Below, piece after piece: positions 45,484 to 56,096 of a stretch of DNA of 64,000 bases. Each line of letters starts with the position of its first letter. Within the stretch, counting starts at the first letter, position 1. Source of the DNA: Mesodorylaimus sp. YZB2_4 (lineage: Eukaryota > Nematoda > Enoplea > Dorylaimida > Dorylaimidae); assembly GCA_030248295.1 (NCBI GenBank), contig JASANH010000232.1, positions 479,138 through 543,137 of the forward strand. Direction: 5' to 3'. The position numbers were made by a program, and so were the translations under genes. The notes below the pieces were generated by a model that was given only the letters and a program-made list of their open reading frames with translations, was not told the origin of the DNA and ran no database searches.

Positions 45484-46792
45484 TAACTCGTTGATTTTTT
45501 TGTGGCATAAATGTTTAAGGAGATTGCGGAGTGAAGATTTTTCTTGACCTGTTACATAAGCTGATGAGGCTATGGGAATTGTTTGGATTCTATAAATGCT
45601 TTCGGGAAGCATTGCCAGTAAGTTATGTCGTTGTTCTTGATGAGAAATTGAAGCTACTCTTACCAAAAGCACCACTAAAAGTTACACAGCGTTATTTTAG
45701 GTACGATACGTGCCACTGCGGGTAGAGCTGGATGGAGTTTGTACATCTCATGGCCTGCACATGATCACAAGTAGTGACTTCTCGCCCTGTGCAGTGCGCA
45801 TTGGCAGTATGAGAGACATACTTTTCGATCATTAATCGTTTAACCCAACTGACCTATTATCAGCGTCAGATCACCCGATCGATCAGGAATTTAGTCATGA
45901 ATAATCGTCGGTTGTATTGCGATCTACACTGTTTCGCGCACTGAATGATACAGTGGGGTGGTGGGTCAAAGTCCACGACTGAAAGCTGGATTGTTGTTAT
46001 CTGTTTATGGAAGCATCAACGGGCTCATAATAGCTGTTTTCGAGTTGGCTGCAAGCAGCTTCGCTCAATTATTTTCTCAAGACCGGAATGATTATATCAG
46101 CGGCAAAACCAGCTACATTCCAGATTTCTGCTTATTCGTATGAGAAATTATATAATGATAGGGGCTAGCAAATGAGTCACAGAAAGGTCTATTCGCTAGA
46201 TTAGCACACACAGTAAGCTGCGCTGCGCTAAGGGAGCCAATCGGCAGCATCTAGCTAGTCGGCAACGATTCGAGAAAAGTTTCACAAACCAGTTTTGTTG
46301 CGGACTGTGCCAGTCCTGTTATCGATAAGAGACTGGAAGAAATTCTTCGCAATACCGTAAATATTGTAGATTGCAACCTTTATTAGCTAAATGCTGTTCG
46401 GGGGCTCTGTTTCAAAACCAGATAGCAACAGTCTGGCTTCCAGCTGTGGACTTTGACCCGCCTGATATACTGTATGACTCAGGGCAGTGGGATGAGTCCT
46501 TGAATAGCTGTTTTCTCATTAGCTGCGATAAGCTTCGCTCGATCATTGCTCGGGCCTGAAATGATTGCATCAGCGGTAAAACTAGATAGCATTCCAGATT
46601 TTTGCTTATTTGTATGAGGGAGAGAGCCAATTGGCAGCATCTAGCTAGTTGGCAGCAATTCGAGAAAAGTTTGATTCGAAACCAGTTCTGGTACGACCTG
46701 TACTAGTCCTATTATCGATAAATGCAAAAATTATTTTCAGTACAAATAAGCAATTACTGTTTGATTGATATTCCCATTAGCGTGCAGCTAGC
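45484..46792. repeat. Intergenic with a tandem segmental duplication (units about 46010-46345 and 46487-46727)
   Basis: The second unit repeats the first with about 75-80% identity by eye: GGCAGCATCTAGCTAGT, TTCGAGAAAAGTTT, CCAGTT.TG, GTTATCGATAA, and an upstream ATAGCTGTTTTC/GCTTCGCTC block. No coding gene is seen in the interval. Confidence 0.65.
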
Positions 46793-46799
46793 TATAAAA
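46793..46799 (+). promoter_or_regulatory. TATA box, candidate promoter of the PYGDY gene
   Basis: TATAAAA about 450 bp before the ATG of the PYGDY-repeat gene. A donor-like CAG/GTATGC at 46889 and acceptor-like AGs just before the ATG would allow a 5' UTR intron. Inferred only. Confidence 0.45.
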
Positions 46800-47239
46800 G
46801 CCGACCCTCGATGACTCCTGCTCCATCGAGTATCTCGACTATTCTCTTATTCTATTGCAGCAGATAGCGACCAAATTTTCCAGATCAGGTATGCACGAGT
46901 ATCCTTAACATATCGCTGCCAGTCATGATGTGCATGTCTTCCACGGTCAGATGGCAGCCTGCTTAATGCAGCGAAAATGTGTCAATAAAACGACTGCTCT
47001 CGAATCAGCTAGATCTGGCAGTTCATGCCCTCAGATGTCTCCGTGAACTATTATAGCACGTTTCAGGAGTCTTTGTAGTTCAAAGTTTTTGCCCCGGGGA
47101 CATCAGTGTCTCTCTATTCCCACTGCCGCGTGTGCTTCTTTCACTGGCATGGCTTGGCAGTACTGATTGCTATCAGATATGTTTACAGTTCACAGTTTCA
47201 ATCTATCCACAATCATCTTTCCGTTAAGTAGGGTTAAGA

Positions 47240-47512
47240 ATGAAGCTGGCGCTGGCATTGTTCGTCTGTATGATTGTGGCCACGATCCGTGCATTCCCTG
47301 AACCATATCCCTACGACGACACTTATCCCTACGACTATCCCTACGGCGACTACCCCTACGGCGGCTACCCCTACGGCGACTACCCCTACGGCGGCTACCC
47401 CTACGGCGACTACCCCTACGGCGACTACCCCTACGGCGACTACCCCTACGGCGACTACCCCTACGGCGACTACCCCTACGGCGATTATCCGTACGGCGAT
47501 TATCCCTATTAG
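47240..47512 (+). CDS. Small secreted Pro-Tyr-Gly-Asp repeat protein
   Basis: 90 aa. Residues 1-18 (MKLALALFVCMIVATIRA) form a clear signal peptide; all the rest is a tandem PYGDY/PYGGY pentapeptide, about 13 units. Not a recognised family. Tyr/Gly-rich secreted repeats of this kind occur in cuticle, eggshell and antimicrobial (YGGY-type) peptides of nematodes. The tyrosines could be cross-linked by peroxidases, which is inference. The 15-bp repeat leaves other frames open on both strands, so overlapping frames are shadows; this frame alone has a signal peptide and an ATG start. Confidence 0.75.
   Translation: MKLALALFVCMIVATIRAFPEPYPYDDTYPYDYPYGDYPYGGYPYGDYPYGGYPYGDYPYGDYPYGDYPYGDYPYGDYPYGDYPYGDYPY
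47333..47510 (+). repeat. 15-bp coding minisatellite
   Basis: Units of TACGGCGACTACCCC with GGCTAC variants. Adjacent units are nearly identical, which implies recent expansion. Confidence 0.9.
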
Positions 47513-49104
47513 TGGCCCCACTGATCCTGGTAGGTCTGGGCAGAGATCAGGCTCTTGTTCATTAAGGCCTTCTGTGGTCCCCATGGGACCCATGGGACCC
47601 ATGGGAATCTAATGGATTCCCATTTAGAGTAGCTGGTGTCCACTTACAATCCACCATGGTTTAAAGTGAATCGTGAACTGGATCCAGCAGGATTCAGTTG
47701 GGTTTTCAAATGGTTCCACACTGAATTCCAGTTGGATTTTCACTTTTTGGGAATCTGGACAATCTAAACTTGAGGAAGGGCCTGTTAGCGCATGGCCGGT
47801 TTGCAACATTTTACATACAGTGTATGAATGTCTAAATAACTTTAGTGCGCACGTCTTATGTGTGGCTAGTGCTCTGCCCATCTTTATATCCTGTTTTCTT
47901 AGAGAATACACGCCCTCCTCGCTCCGCACAGTGACGCGTGTACATTCCCTAAGAAAACAGAGTATACAAGAAAAGTTTTAATCCTCATGAGAGATAAGTA
48001 TGGGCTTAAAGGACTGTTTCGCATTTTTTTCCGACAAGAACCTTTTATTTACAGAAATTGAACACAATTTGTAGACAATTGTAGCTGACTCGCCTCTGGT
48101 AGCGCTAATTTTTTCGAGTTTTCAGCAACAAAGACGATGGTTACAAAAATATATCAGCCGTAAGTGACACCTCTAGTTCCCTCAACTTATGCGGGCAAAG
48201 CATTGATATTTTAGGGCAGCCGGGATAAGAAGTGAATGCAAAAAATAGATGCGCACCTTCACTGTTTTTTAGTCATGTAGAATGGACTTTATTGGAAGCG
48301 TTTCTGGATAATAGGGGTTTTTCGTATTAAAACGAAATGTATATCTTTTGCCTTGATGATGTGCATAACAGTTGTGCAAGTAAAGTAGTTCACAAGAAAC
48401 TTCTTGGCAGTTTTCTTTACATTAAAGAAGTTCCAGCCACTTGAAAGAGAACATCCAGAACCAATTAAGAGAGCTTGTACACTACGAGTATACCGCAGTA
48501 TTTTGACTCCCTGCTAGTTCACATGTCAGCATAAACCAATGTAATCCATTAACCTTTGTATTGTCCAATGCCATGGCGTAAAACGTCGGGTGAGGAGGGC
48601 TGAACAGAGTCACAAGGCGAGAGTTGATCTTGTTCAAACACACGATCGCGGGGCCAACTCTACCTTTGCTGGATGGCCCAGCGAGGTCAAATTCCTGTAA
48701 ACAACACTTCGCAGTGTCATTAATAATCTCTGGATTGCAAGCTTTGGGTCTCTTGATCAAGTCTGCCGGTGGTTTTCGATCGATGTGCGTCTGATCAGAC
48801 GGTCCATCCTGGGTGCGTTTTTCTTGGTTTCCCACTCTCTTTTTGGTAGCCGACACAATGCTAGGAGACTTGAATTGCTTCACGATTTGCAAACAACATG
48901 CGCATAAACTTTATGTAGCTTTGTGGTCACCTGCAACGACTTTTGATGGTTCAAGTGTAAATCGATCATCGAGTTTTAGTAATACAGGAAAAATAAACTC
49001 CCATCGGCATTTTCCTGTGCTTCTTGACAAATTTCATCCAAGAAAATAATCTACACTCGTCAGACGGCCTTATTTGAGCGTTTGAAAGCGGCAACGCTAA
49101 TTTA
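47513..49104. other. Intergenic; one stem-loop and a doubtful minus ORF
   Basis: A 136-aa frame on minus at 48892-48482 is basic then polar, with no recognised motif and no start context; I would not call it a gene. A strong hairpin lies at 47891-47960. Confidence 0.35.
47891..47960. other. Stem-loop of about 70 nt
   Basis: The 5' arm CTGTTTTCTTAG...GAAT...ACACGC pairs with the 3' arm GCGTGT...ATTC...CTAAGAAAACAG: 22 base pairs with two small bulges and a loop of about 22 nt. Size and shape resemble a microRNA precursor or a tiny TIR remnant. Confidence 0.5.
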
Positions 49105-49406
49105 CAGTGGGAGACAAAACTAATCGGACACCTGCAAAAAGTTGGGTATCTGCGCCTTTTCTGTGAATTTATTCCTCGTGCGTGCAACAAAGAGCAATAG
49201 TAGGATATGGCAGGATAGAGAATTGTTTGTTCAACAAAGCCTATCTATCAGAATCCAGTTATCTTTTAACGTTAATCATTGAAACAAGAGACAATACGAG
49301 TGGCCACAAATATTTCCAGGACAAAAATAATCGCAGCTACAGATTTTCTCGTTTTTCATTGTTGTCCAAGCCCAGTTATGTCTTGATTTTGTTCCTGGTC
49401 TGAGGG

Positions 49407-49414
49407 TATAAAAA
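49407..49414 (+). promoter_or_regulatory. TATA box of the Tc1-like transposase
   Basis: TATAAAAA 51 bp before the transposase ATG at 49465. Confidence 0.45.
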
Positions 49415-49464
49415 GAGGTGCCTCAGGCATAGGATATCAGTGTCTCCTTTTTTATACCATCGAA

Positions 49465-50310
49465 ATGACGACTCGAAAATCTCATTTGACTATTGGACAT
49501 TTTATTGGACTTTTTACACATTGTGAGGGGTCATTGGTGGTCGATCTCAAGAACCAAGGTCAATCGTGTGGACAAATCACCAAGGTTACGGGCTTCAAGC
49601 GCTTCACCATTTTCTCGATCATCAAAAATAGAAAAATCTCCAAGGCAGTCGAAGATTGCCTGGACGTGGTCGAAAACGCTAGACGACTCCCAGAATCGAT
49701 CGCGAAATAGAGAACAAAGTCAAGGCGAATCGGCGAATATCGGCGGTCCAAGTGCCCAGGGATCTAGAACAATCCAAGAACGTCACGATTTTGCTAAAAA
49801 CCATTTGTCGACGTCTGCATGAGGCCGAATTCTGATCACGCAGTGCCCGCAAAAAACTTTCCTTTCCGATCGGCACATGAAAGCTTGTCTACGCCTCGCC
49901 ATGGAACGCAGGAACAAGCCTTTGGAGTATTGGAGAAAGATCTTGTGGTCAGTTCAACTTGTGTCATCAGATGGTCCAACCAAAGTTGGCGGAAGGCAGG
50001 TGAAGCGTACTAGGTAACCTGTACCCGTTGGACAGTCAAAGTCGGTGGTGGTAATACCATGGACCAGGATGCGTGATGTACAAGAACAATGGTCGATTGG
50101 ATTTCATCGATGATCGAATGAGTGCTGAGCACTATTGCCGCATTTTGGACAACAATTGGTTTCAATCCGCTGATCGATTGCGCATGCCAGCCGATTTCAT
50201 CTTCCAGCATAACGATCCCCAGCATACAGCCCGCATAACCAACGATTGGTTCAACGAGTATGGTGTTCACTTGCTGGAATGGCCTACTGGGACTTTTACG
50301 CCGTAGTAAG
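49465..50310 (+). pseudogene. Tc1-like transposase remnant
   Basis: The N-terminal helix-turn-helix part (VVDLKNQGQSCGQITKVTG) is open from the ATG. After breaks, 50073-50306 carries FIFQHNDPQHTA and LLEWPTGTFTP, corresponding to the second catalytic Asp and the DLNPIE-type region, where the final Glu motif is lost. Stops and shifts near 49708 and 50010 make it inactive. Confidence 0.85.
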
Positions 50311-51232
50311 GCTGTGCCGCTTCCGGTGGCTTCCGGCTGGGCGCGCGGGAGAATACGAATAGGGTATTTCTACGAGTATTTATTCATGCATTGCATGAAA
50401 GAAGGGAAAGCGTTTGTGGAATATGCGTGACAGTGGCAAGATTTTTTTATTGATAAATGGCGGACAAGTTTGCCTCAGCGATAGAAAGAGAAACTCGATT
50501 AAATTGAGAATTCAAAAGTAAGTTTCTAGTTTATTGAAATTCCCACTTTATGAGGTAAAGCGGAAGTGTATAAGTCTCTTAGCTGGCACCCTGGGATATT
50601 CGAAATTTGAGCGTAGGCAAAGCGGATCATTTTATTATACTCAGTGGCCGCATTGGAATGGAAGACGACGTTGATCCCGCCCAACAAGAAAACCATTTTA
50701 GAACATGGTTGACGATAGTGAATCAATTGCTTTTCGTCGCGAAGCTTCGCAAAATATGTTATCTTTATCCTTTGATAAGGTTGACTAGGTGGGAGTAGGT
50801 GATCCGATTTTCAGCCTTAGTGTAAAGATTTAAAGCTGATGATAGTGCAGTGTAAATGCAGATGATTATGTCGCTTGACAGAAACCATGTGTTGATCAGG
50901 TCTTTTCTTCTAGTCAACCTCGTTCACGACACAGCCAGAAATCTTCCAGAATAAAAACAAGTTACTGCACAAAGAAGCAAGTAAGAACTGCATGCCCCAA
51001 TGTAATAAATCTGTCGCCAAGACTACATAAGGACAATGAGGTCTATCGACACCAACATCCACAAATGCCTATTCCTTGAGTAAATCAGACTAGTAAGAAA
51101 AACTCCGAAACATGGGGTTTCCTTGCTCATAATAGCGTTAATTACCTCGTTATCGTCTTAAAAATTAGACCTGGCCGTTGTACATTAGGTGTAGCCAATC
51201 TCAGTGCCGATCTTACGTCCCCACCTCGGCTC

Positions 51233-51256
51233 GGGGGGGGGGGGGGGGGGGGGGGG
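51233..51256 (+). repeat. Poly-G tract, 24 bases
   Basis: Longest of the G/C runs in the window. Collapse or expansion in the assembly is possible. Confidence 0.85.
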
Positions 51257-52213
51257 TTAAAATGCCCAAGTAGGAATATAGAGTAAAGCACAAACTAGAA
51301 ACTTACCTTTGGTGGATTGGTGTAAATCTGGATATTGCAGCCTATTTGCCACCATTTTTGAAGCAACATGCCCTTTTTCTAAGACTTGCTGAGGCAGTTT
51401 TGTCCGCGAGCTGTGATCGGAAGGGTTGATTATACGATCGGGGCAAGAAATGGGGAATGCAATCCATTTTTCGACCATTCCCAGGCCTATCTACTGTATT
51501 TGGCGACAAATTCAGCTCAGCTCAGTCGGTTGTAAATAAAGTCAGAGTTCATGATCCGCTCGTCCTTGGCTCCTCATTCTTCAGTATTGTGTGCTCTAAT
51601 TTGCACACTTTGCATAAGATTTAGACAGAGCAGGGTGGTCGGGGGCGTCCTTTTTTGTCCTTCAATCCGCTCCCGTTCCCCTTACGGTGTCTCTCGCTCC
51701 CAGCGTGGCCCTCTTGAAATGACGTGCACAGTCTGGGGGATGTGTGAGTGAACGCTATATGTTCTACCTCGCGATTTATCCAAAACTAGTCGCTGAAATA
51801 TAGTTTTTAGCGAAAAAATTTTAGCGGATTTCCAGGTCCCTGGCAGCGAGTTTTCATTTTTGCATCTGGCAAGGCTGGATTCGATGCCTCGGCGACTGCA
51901 AGCAGTCATCGAAGCGAAAGGAGGTCTAACAAAGTACTGATCAATCGTCTGCAATCGATTTTGTCCCTTTAAGTTGCGGTGTACGAGTATTTTTGTCCCT
52001 TGACTTTTTAGGGTGATGCTTGGAAAAACGGCTGGTAAACCGCCTTGCTAGGCTTTGATCAAAAACGAATTGGTGTATCTTACTCAGTGGAAAAAACTGC
52101 GTAAAACAAGCCGCTAATCAGTTCTTAAACATGAACAGTAAATTAGCTAAGGCATCTCAAATACTACAGAGCCCCATTTTTCTTATGTGTCCGATTATTT
52201 TTGTCCCCCACTG

Positions 52214-52838
52214 TGAATGAATTTCTAGCGTGCTCTCCATATCACATTATTTTTATGGACGCACCCTGGACTCATAAACCGTGATCCTGGAAAGCTTTTT
52301 CACATTCGTTTAGTCTCCATGCGGGAATATTGCATGGGAGAGAGGTACTCTATAAACGATCATCGACCACATTGGTCTCCGATATTTTATACTCCCTTCG
52401 TATTTCTTTACCTTTGAGAATTTTATGACGAGCCGAGGAGCCTAACTTTTATTTACGTCTCAACTTTTCCTCGCGCCCGTTTGAGATGGGTACCGGTACT
52501 CACAATTCTGCCACGAATTATTTTGTACGCAGAATACCACTTCCACACCATGCTTAAACATGGTTGATTTTTTCGCAGCTGTTCACTTTTTAATCTCTTT
52601 TCCGAGCATTCTTTACTCTTCTCTGGGGTTAATTTGCGAAGCACCTGTTTCTTTTCTACACAGTCAGTCAAAACGTCATGGCTTCTGGTTAGTACAGCGC
52701 ACAGCATGGTCCAGTAGCTGCCTGGTCCTTTTGTCATTGCATAGTGGAATCGCAAATCTATGTTTGGTCAGGATACCACTTCACTAAATTTATACGCATT
52801 ACCGGGGAAAACGACGGAGGGCGGGACTTTGTGACTAA
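52214..52838. other. Intergenic, nothing recognised
   Basis: No supportable gene or repeat; a 100-aa frame on minus at 52755-52453 lacks family features. Confidence 0.4.
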
Positions 52839-52844
52839 TATAAA
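52839..52844 (+). promoter_or_regulatory. TATA box of the Cys-rich secreted gene
   Basis: TATAAA 68 bp before the ATG at 52912. Confidence 0.5.
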
Positions 52845-52911
52845 CCTCGGAAAGGAAACAACGGACATCCTGTTCAGATAAGGTTCTTGCTAGACTTTTA
52901 CGTAGGTAGAG

Positions 52912-53660
52912 ATGACCAAAACAATGTCTTGCTGCTCTCTTCCTCTTTGCTTCCTGCTTCTGGCTGCACTGCTTGATGGTGGATTCGGCACTGAGGATAT
53001 TTTTGGTAAGGACGTATTGTTTTTAGTGGAATATGTGGAGGAAAGCTAGAGCAGGACTCTTTACAAGAAGAGTGCCCCTCAGCATACTGTGGGTCAGGCA
53101 CAAAAACAATCTCATATCTAATTTTAGAGCCTCTTATTCGGATTGATCGCCAAGCTCGCACTTGCAGTTGGGGTGCAGCTGCAATAAGCGTATGCTATCC
53201 AGCGACTGCCATAACGCCTGCACGATGCGGTCGGAATTACGTTTGCGATACAACGAGGAATTTATGTTGTCTGAGAGCGGGGACAGGGACGGGAGGTACG
53301 TTTGTCCGACCACTTCCTCGTTGCCCTGACAATTCGCCCGCCGTATCGAGCTGCCTGTTTGGCTATTGCGGACCAACGACAGCTTTGGTGTGCACGTCGA
53401 CGCGGTTATGCTGCGGGAATACCACCGCCAATGCTGCATGTGCGTTCGCTTGCTGCATGTTCTGGCGGGTTAGTAGTACGGCCTCTTATGCTTGTTTCTT
53501 CTCTTCAGCATCGACCACAGGAGGGTCCAGTGCACAAACCACACCAACTACACCAACTACTGCTGCAACAACACCGACTACTAGGGCACCGCAACCAGCG
53601 CAACAAGCAGCCGTGCCTCAAGAAGATGATGAGAGAAAGAAAAGTCGTCCCAGAAACTAG
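52912..53660 (+). CDS. Secreted Cys-rich protein with Thr/Pro-rich tail
   Basis: Two exons, 52912-53005 and 53128-53660, joined in phase 1 (GTAAGG donor, TTTTAG acceptor), 208 aa. Signal peptide at 1-25 (LPLCFLLLAALLDGGFG). The middle holds repeated units of the form C...C.........CC: CGRNYVCDTTRNLCC, then CLFGYC...CTSTRLCC, then a Cys/Ala-rich stretch. This resembles the short nematode CC-type cysteine repeat. From about residue 160 it is TTPTTPTTAATTPTT, probably O-glycosylated, ending in a charged basic tail (DDERKKSRPRN). An internal GTTAGT...TTCAG pair would make a 40-bp intron but would break the Thr-rich frame, so I left it unspliced. Function unknown; an extracellular matrix or secreted defence role is conjecture. 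Confidence 0.68.
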
Positions 53661-54476
53661 CTGCTGGGCGTCTCTACACAGTCTGATTTTTAAATATCGG
53701 TCTGAGATATTGTATTCAAAGGGGTAAAGTACTTTGGGTCTGGATGTACATAGTTCCTCGGGGTCGACATTGGTCTGCAGTGGTGACCTTGGGTAGAAAG
53801 CACACTGAAGTAACAGAGAAAAAGCGAACAATAAACTTATCGCTGGAGTTACTACTTATCATACTTCACATTTATCAGAGCACTATTGATCGATTTCTCC
53901 AGCCGTCTTCAGATCTTAAAGTGGTAGCTGTCTCCATGAGGATCGCAGTCGTGACTGGTGTCAGTGACTCACATAAGGCGGACATCCTGTCTCGTAGAAT
54001 AGACATTCTCTGCTTCTCTTGGGACTTTCTGTGTACAACAGGTATAATTAAGCGAGTGGGCTGATATTTGTCAAAACAACCTACATGACGGGCTGGTTCA
54101 GGCTCTGCTCTCGGGAACCGATCAGGTGAAAGCCGTGGACGAGAATAGGAAACAAACAGCTCGTATCATGATGGGATCAAACACGTATTGCGAGTTGTCA
54201 AAAACTGACAACAAACTAAAAAAACCAGCCAAAAATTGCAACATTGCTGAGCAGAAATACAAACAAACAAAACGTAAGCCCTGAGAACATGGGCCAACTA
54301 ATACGCACGTATATCCAAGGTTTCCGACCGTCCAGCCAAACACATTTACACTCATATAAATTGATAGAATTGATACTCATAGGATGTAGACTATCTCTTA
54401 CACATACAGGTATTCCCCGCCTACAGTATCCAGATACAGTACATCCAATAATACCGCTAATACCGCAACCTGAATA
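53661..54476. other. Intergenic, nothing firm
   Basis: A minus frame at 54355-54122 has hydrophobic stretches (FCSAMLQFLAGFFSLLSVF) but no recognised family. Confidence 0.3.
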
Positions 54477-54965
54477 TGCTAAAGCTCTAGCGCTGCGAGT
54501 AACGTTGTACAGCTTATCGTGAGATCCTAAGCCTTGAGTAACACTCTCAACACTCATTCCCCTTTCCAACTGTATGTTCATGGTCACGTTTCACCACATC
54601 AGGAATGACACACTTGAGGATGGGGGAACACATTACACAAAATGATTTGCGTAGCCGTGGGTTGAACACTCGCTAGTAGTGCGCATTCAACCCGAGAGGC
54701 AGACACTTTTAGCCCACTATGTGGACCACGAACTTGATCTTTCAATGACACTGCTCGTTGCTTTCAAATCTGCTCGTTGCTCACGATTAGTCGTGGTGAT
54801 GATACTCATGCAAAAAAACAGCTTGAGCACGTTTCCTAATCGACCGTGGTTGGGATTTGCAGCGGCCGGGTAGACCAGCCATCCTAAGCCCTGGTTATCC
54901 ACTGTGTGTGTGCATTGGCTGGTCTAAAAGTTTTGAGTCTGTCATAACAGACTTTTTTGGAAATA
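54477..54965 (-). mobile_element. Partial copy of the 14222-type TIR element
   Basis: Inverse to the first copy. Its complete end (…ACTTTTTTGGAAATA at 54965) abuts the broken 3' end of the Gypsy copy. Homology is lost beyond the AGCGCT...TATTCAGG block at about 54477, so the other terminus is missing. Confidence 0.75.
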
Positions 54966-54966
54966 A

Positions 54967-55997
54967 TCCTCATTGTCCTTTTTCTCCTTCGGCGACTTAA
55001 CTGACGGCATTGCCTCGAGTTGATCAGTTTGAATTCGACCCGCATCATTCACCCTTCCCCCGTTGTTCGCGTTTTGCAACAGTAATTCATTCTCAGCTAC
55101 ATCTATCGCTGAATCTGGAGCGGTTTCTTCAACACGCGGCACTACCACTGGTTTCCCCAGTACCGGTGCCGGCACGTCCTTCTCGATCCTCTCGTATACT
55201 TCAGACATACTCGTCTTCTCTAGATGTCGCAACTCTATCGAATGATTCGTTTCTGGTGTGCCTGCTTCCGATGGTGCCACCTTTCCTCCCAAAGGCTTTG
55301 GACACAGCCTGTTTAGGATCTCGTCATCTTCGTCGTCTTCTTCCATACCTGGCGGCATTTTCCATGGCGCGTAACACGGTTTCAGCCAATTCACATGCAC
55401 TGTGAGCCTTCCCGCACTGGGCGAATTCCATAACCGGATGACCACATCAACTGCACTCGGCTTTGCTAAGATGATGTACGGTCCATCCCACTCAGGCTTG
55501 AACTTGGCACCCACGCCGCGCCGTTCCTGTCTCAACCAAACCAGATTGTTTACGTCATAAGAAGGCAATCTGGCGCCCCTATCGAAGTTCTCCTTCGAGA
55601 ATATCGAGAATGCACACTTCGCCAATTTTATCTTAAGCCCCGCCTTATGCAGGCGCATAAAGACCTGTTGCAAGCGAAATTGATGTTCCTCGAATGTTGA
55701 GCCGAACACCATGATATCATCCAAGTAAACTAGGCACCTCTCCCATTGCATGCCCGCAAACACACAGTCCATTAACTTCTGGAATGTGCTCGGAGAGTTG
55801 CACAGCCCAAAAGGCAAAACCCGAAACTGGTAATGACCACTAGGCACAGTAAATGCCGTCTTTTCGCTATCCTCTGGTGCCAACCGAATCTGGTGGAATG
55901 AACTCAGCAAGTCCAGAGTGGAGAAGCACCTGGCACCATGCACCGAGTCTAGAATATCGTCCAACCTAGGTAGTGTGTACTCGTCGCGAATGGTCAC
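54967..55997 (-). pseudogene. Gypsy RT fused in frame to post-integrase tail
   Basis: One open frame runs from IRDEYTLPRLDDIL through FGLCNSPSTF and the catalytic YLDD to KLAKCAF, then jumps directly to KENFDRGARLPSYDVNN, GPYIILA and VHVNWLKPCY. In copy 1 these points are about 1.7 kb apart (25750 and 27434). The joint keeps the frame. The last residues come from the abutting TIR element. Confidence 0.88.
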
Positions 55998-56096
55998 CGC
56001 GTTCAGCCGCCTGTAGTCGACACAAAATCTCCATGTGCCGTCCTTCTCGCTCGCAAGGACAATCGGAGAGGAAAACGGGCTATTCGACTCTTCTAT

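Larger units (their letters stand above)
49105..52213 (+). mobile_element. Tc1-like DNA transposon with a foreign insert
   Basis: The ends CAGTGGGAGACAAAACTAAT (left, after TA) and the inverse CAGTGGGGGACAAAAATAAT (right, ending 52213) both continue with CGGACAC. The transposase remnant occupies 49465-50310. About 1.5 kb after it (50310-51960) is unrelated sequence, including a G24 run, so the 3.1-kb element is roughly twice the usual Tc1 length. The right flank is TG instead of TA. Confidence 0.82.

Noticed and set aside
47234..47612. Overlapping 122-aa minus and 112-aa plus frames at the PYGDY gene
   Set aside because: Shadows of the 15-bp repeat; neither has a signal peptide or other support.
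48482..48892. 136-aa minus frame as a gene
   Set aside because: No signal, domain or splice context; composition looks random.
53471..53510. 40-bp intron in the Cys-rich gene (GTTAGT...TTCAG)
   Set aside because: Too short, and removing it takes the Thr-rich tail out of frame; the unspliced reading is continuous to a natural stop.
2997..53600. CRISPR array or bacterial features
   Set aside because: Genes are intron-containing animal genes; the tandem repeats are coding minisatellites or transposon arms, without regular spacers.
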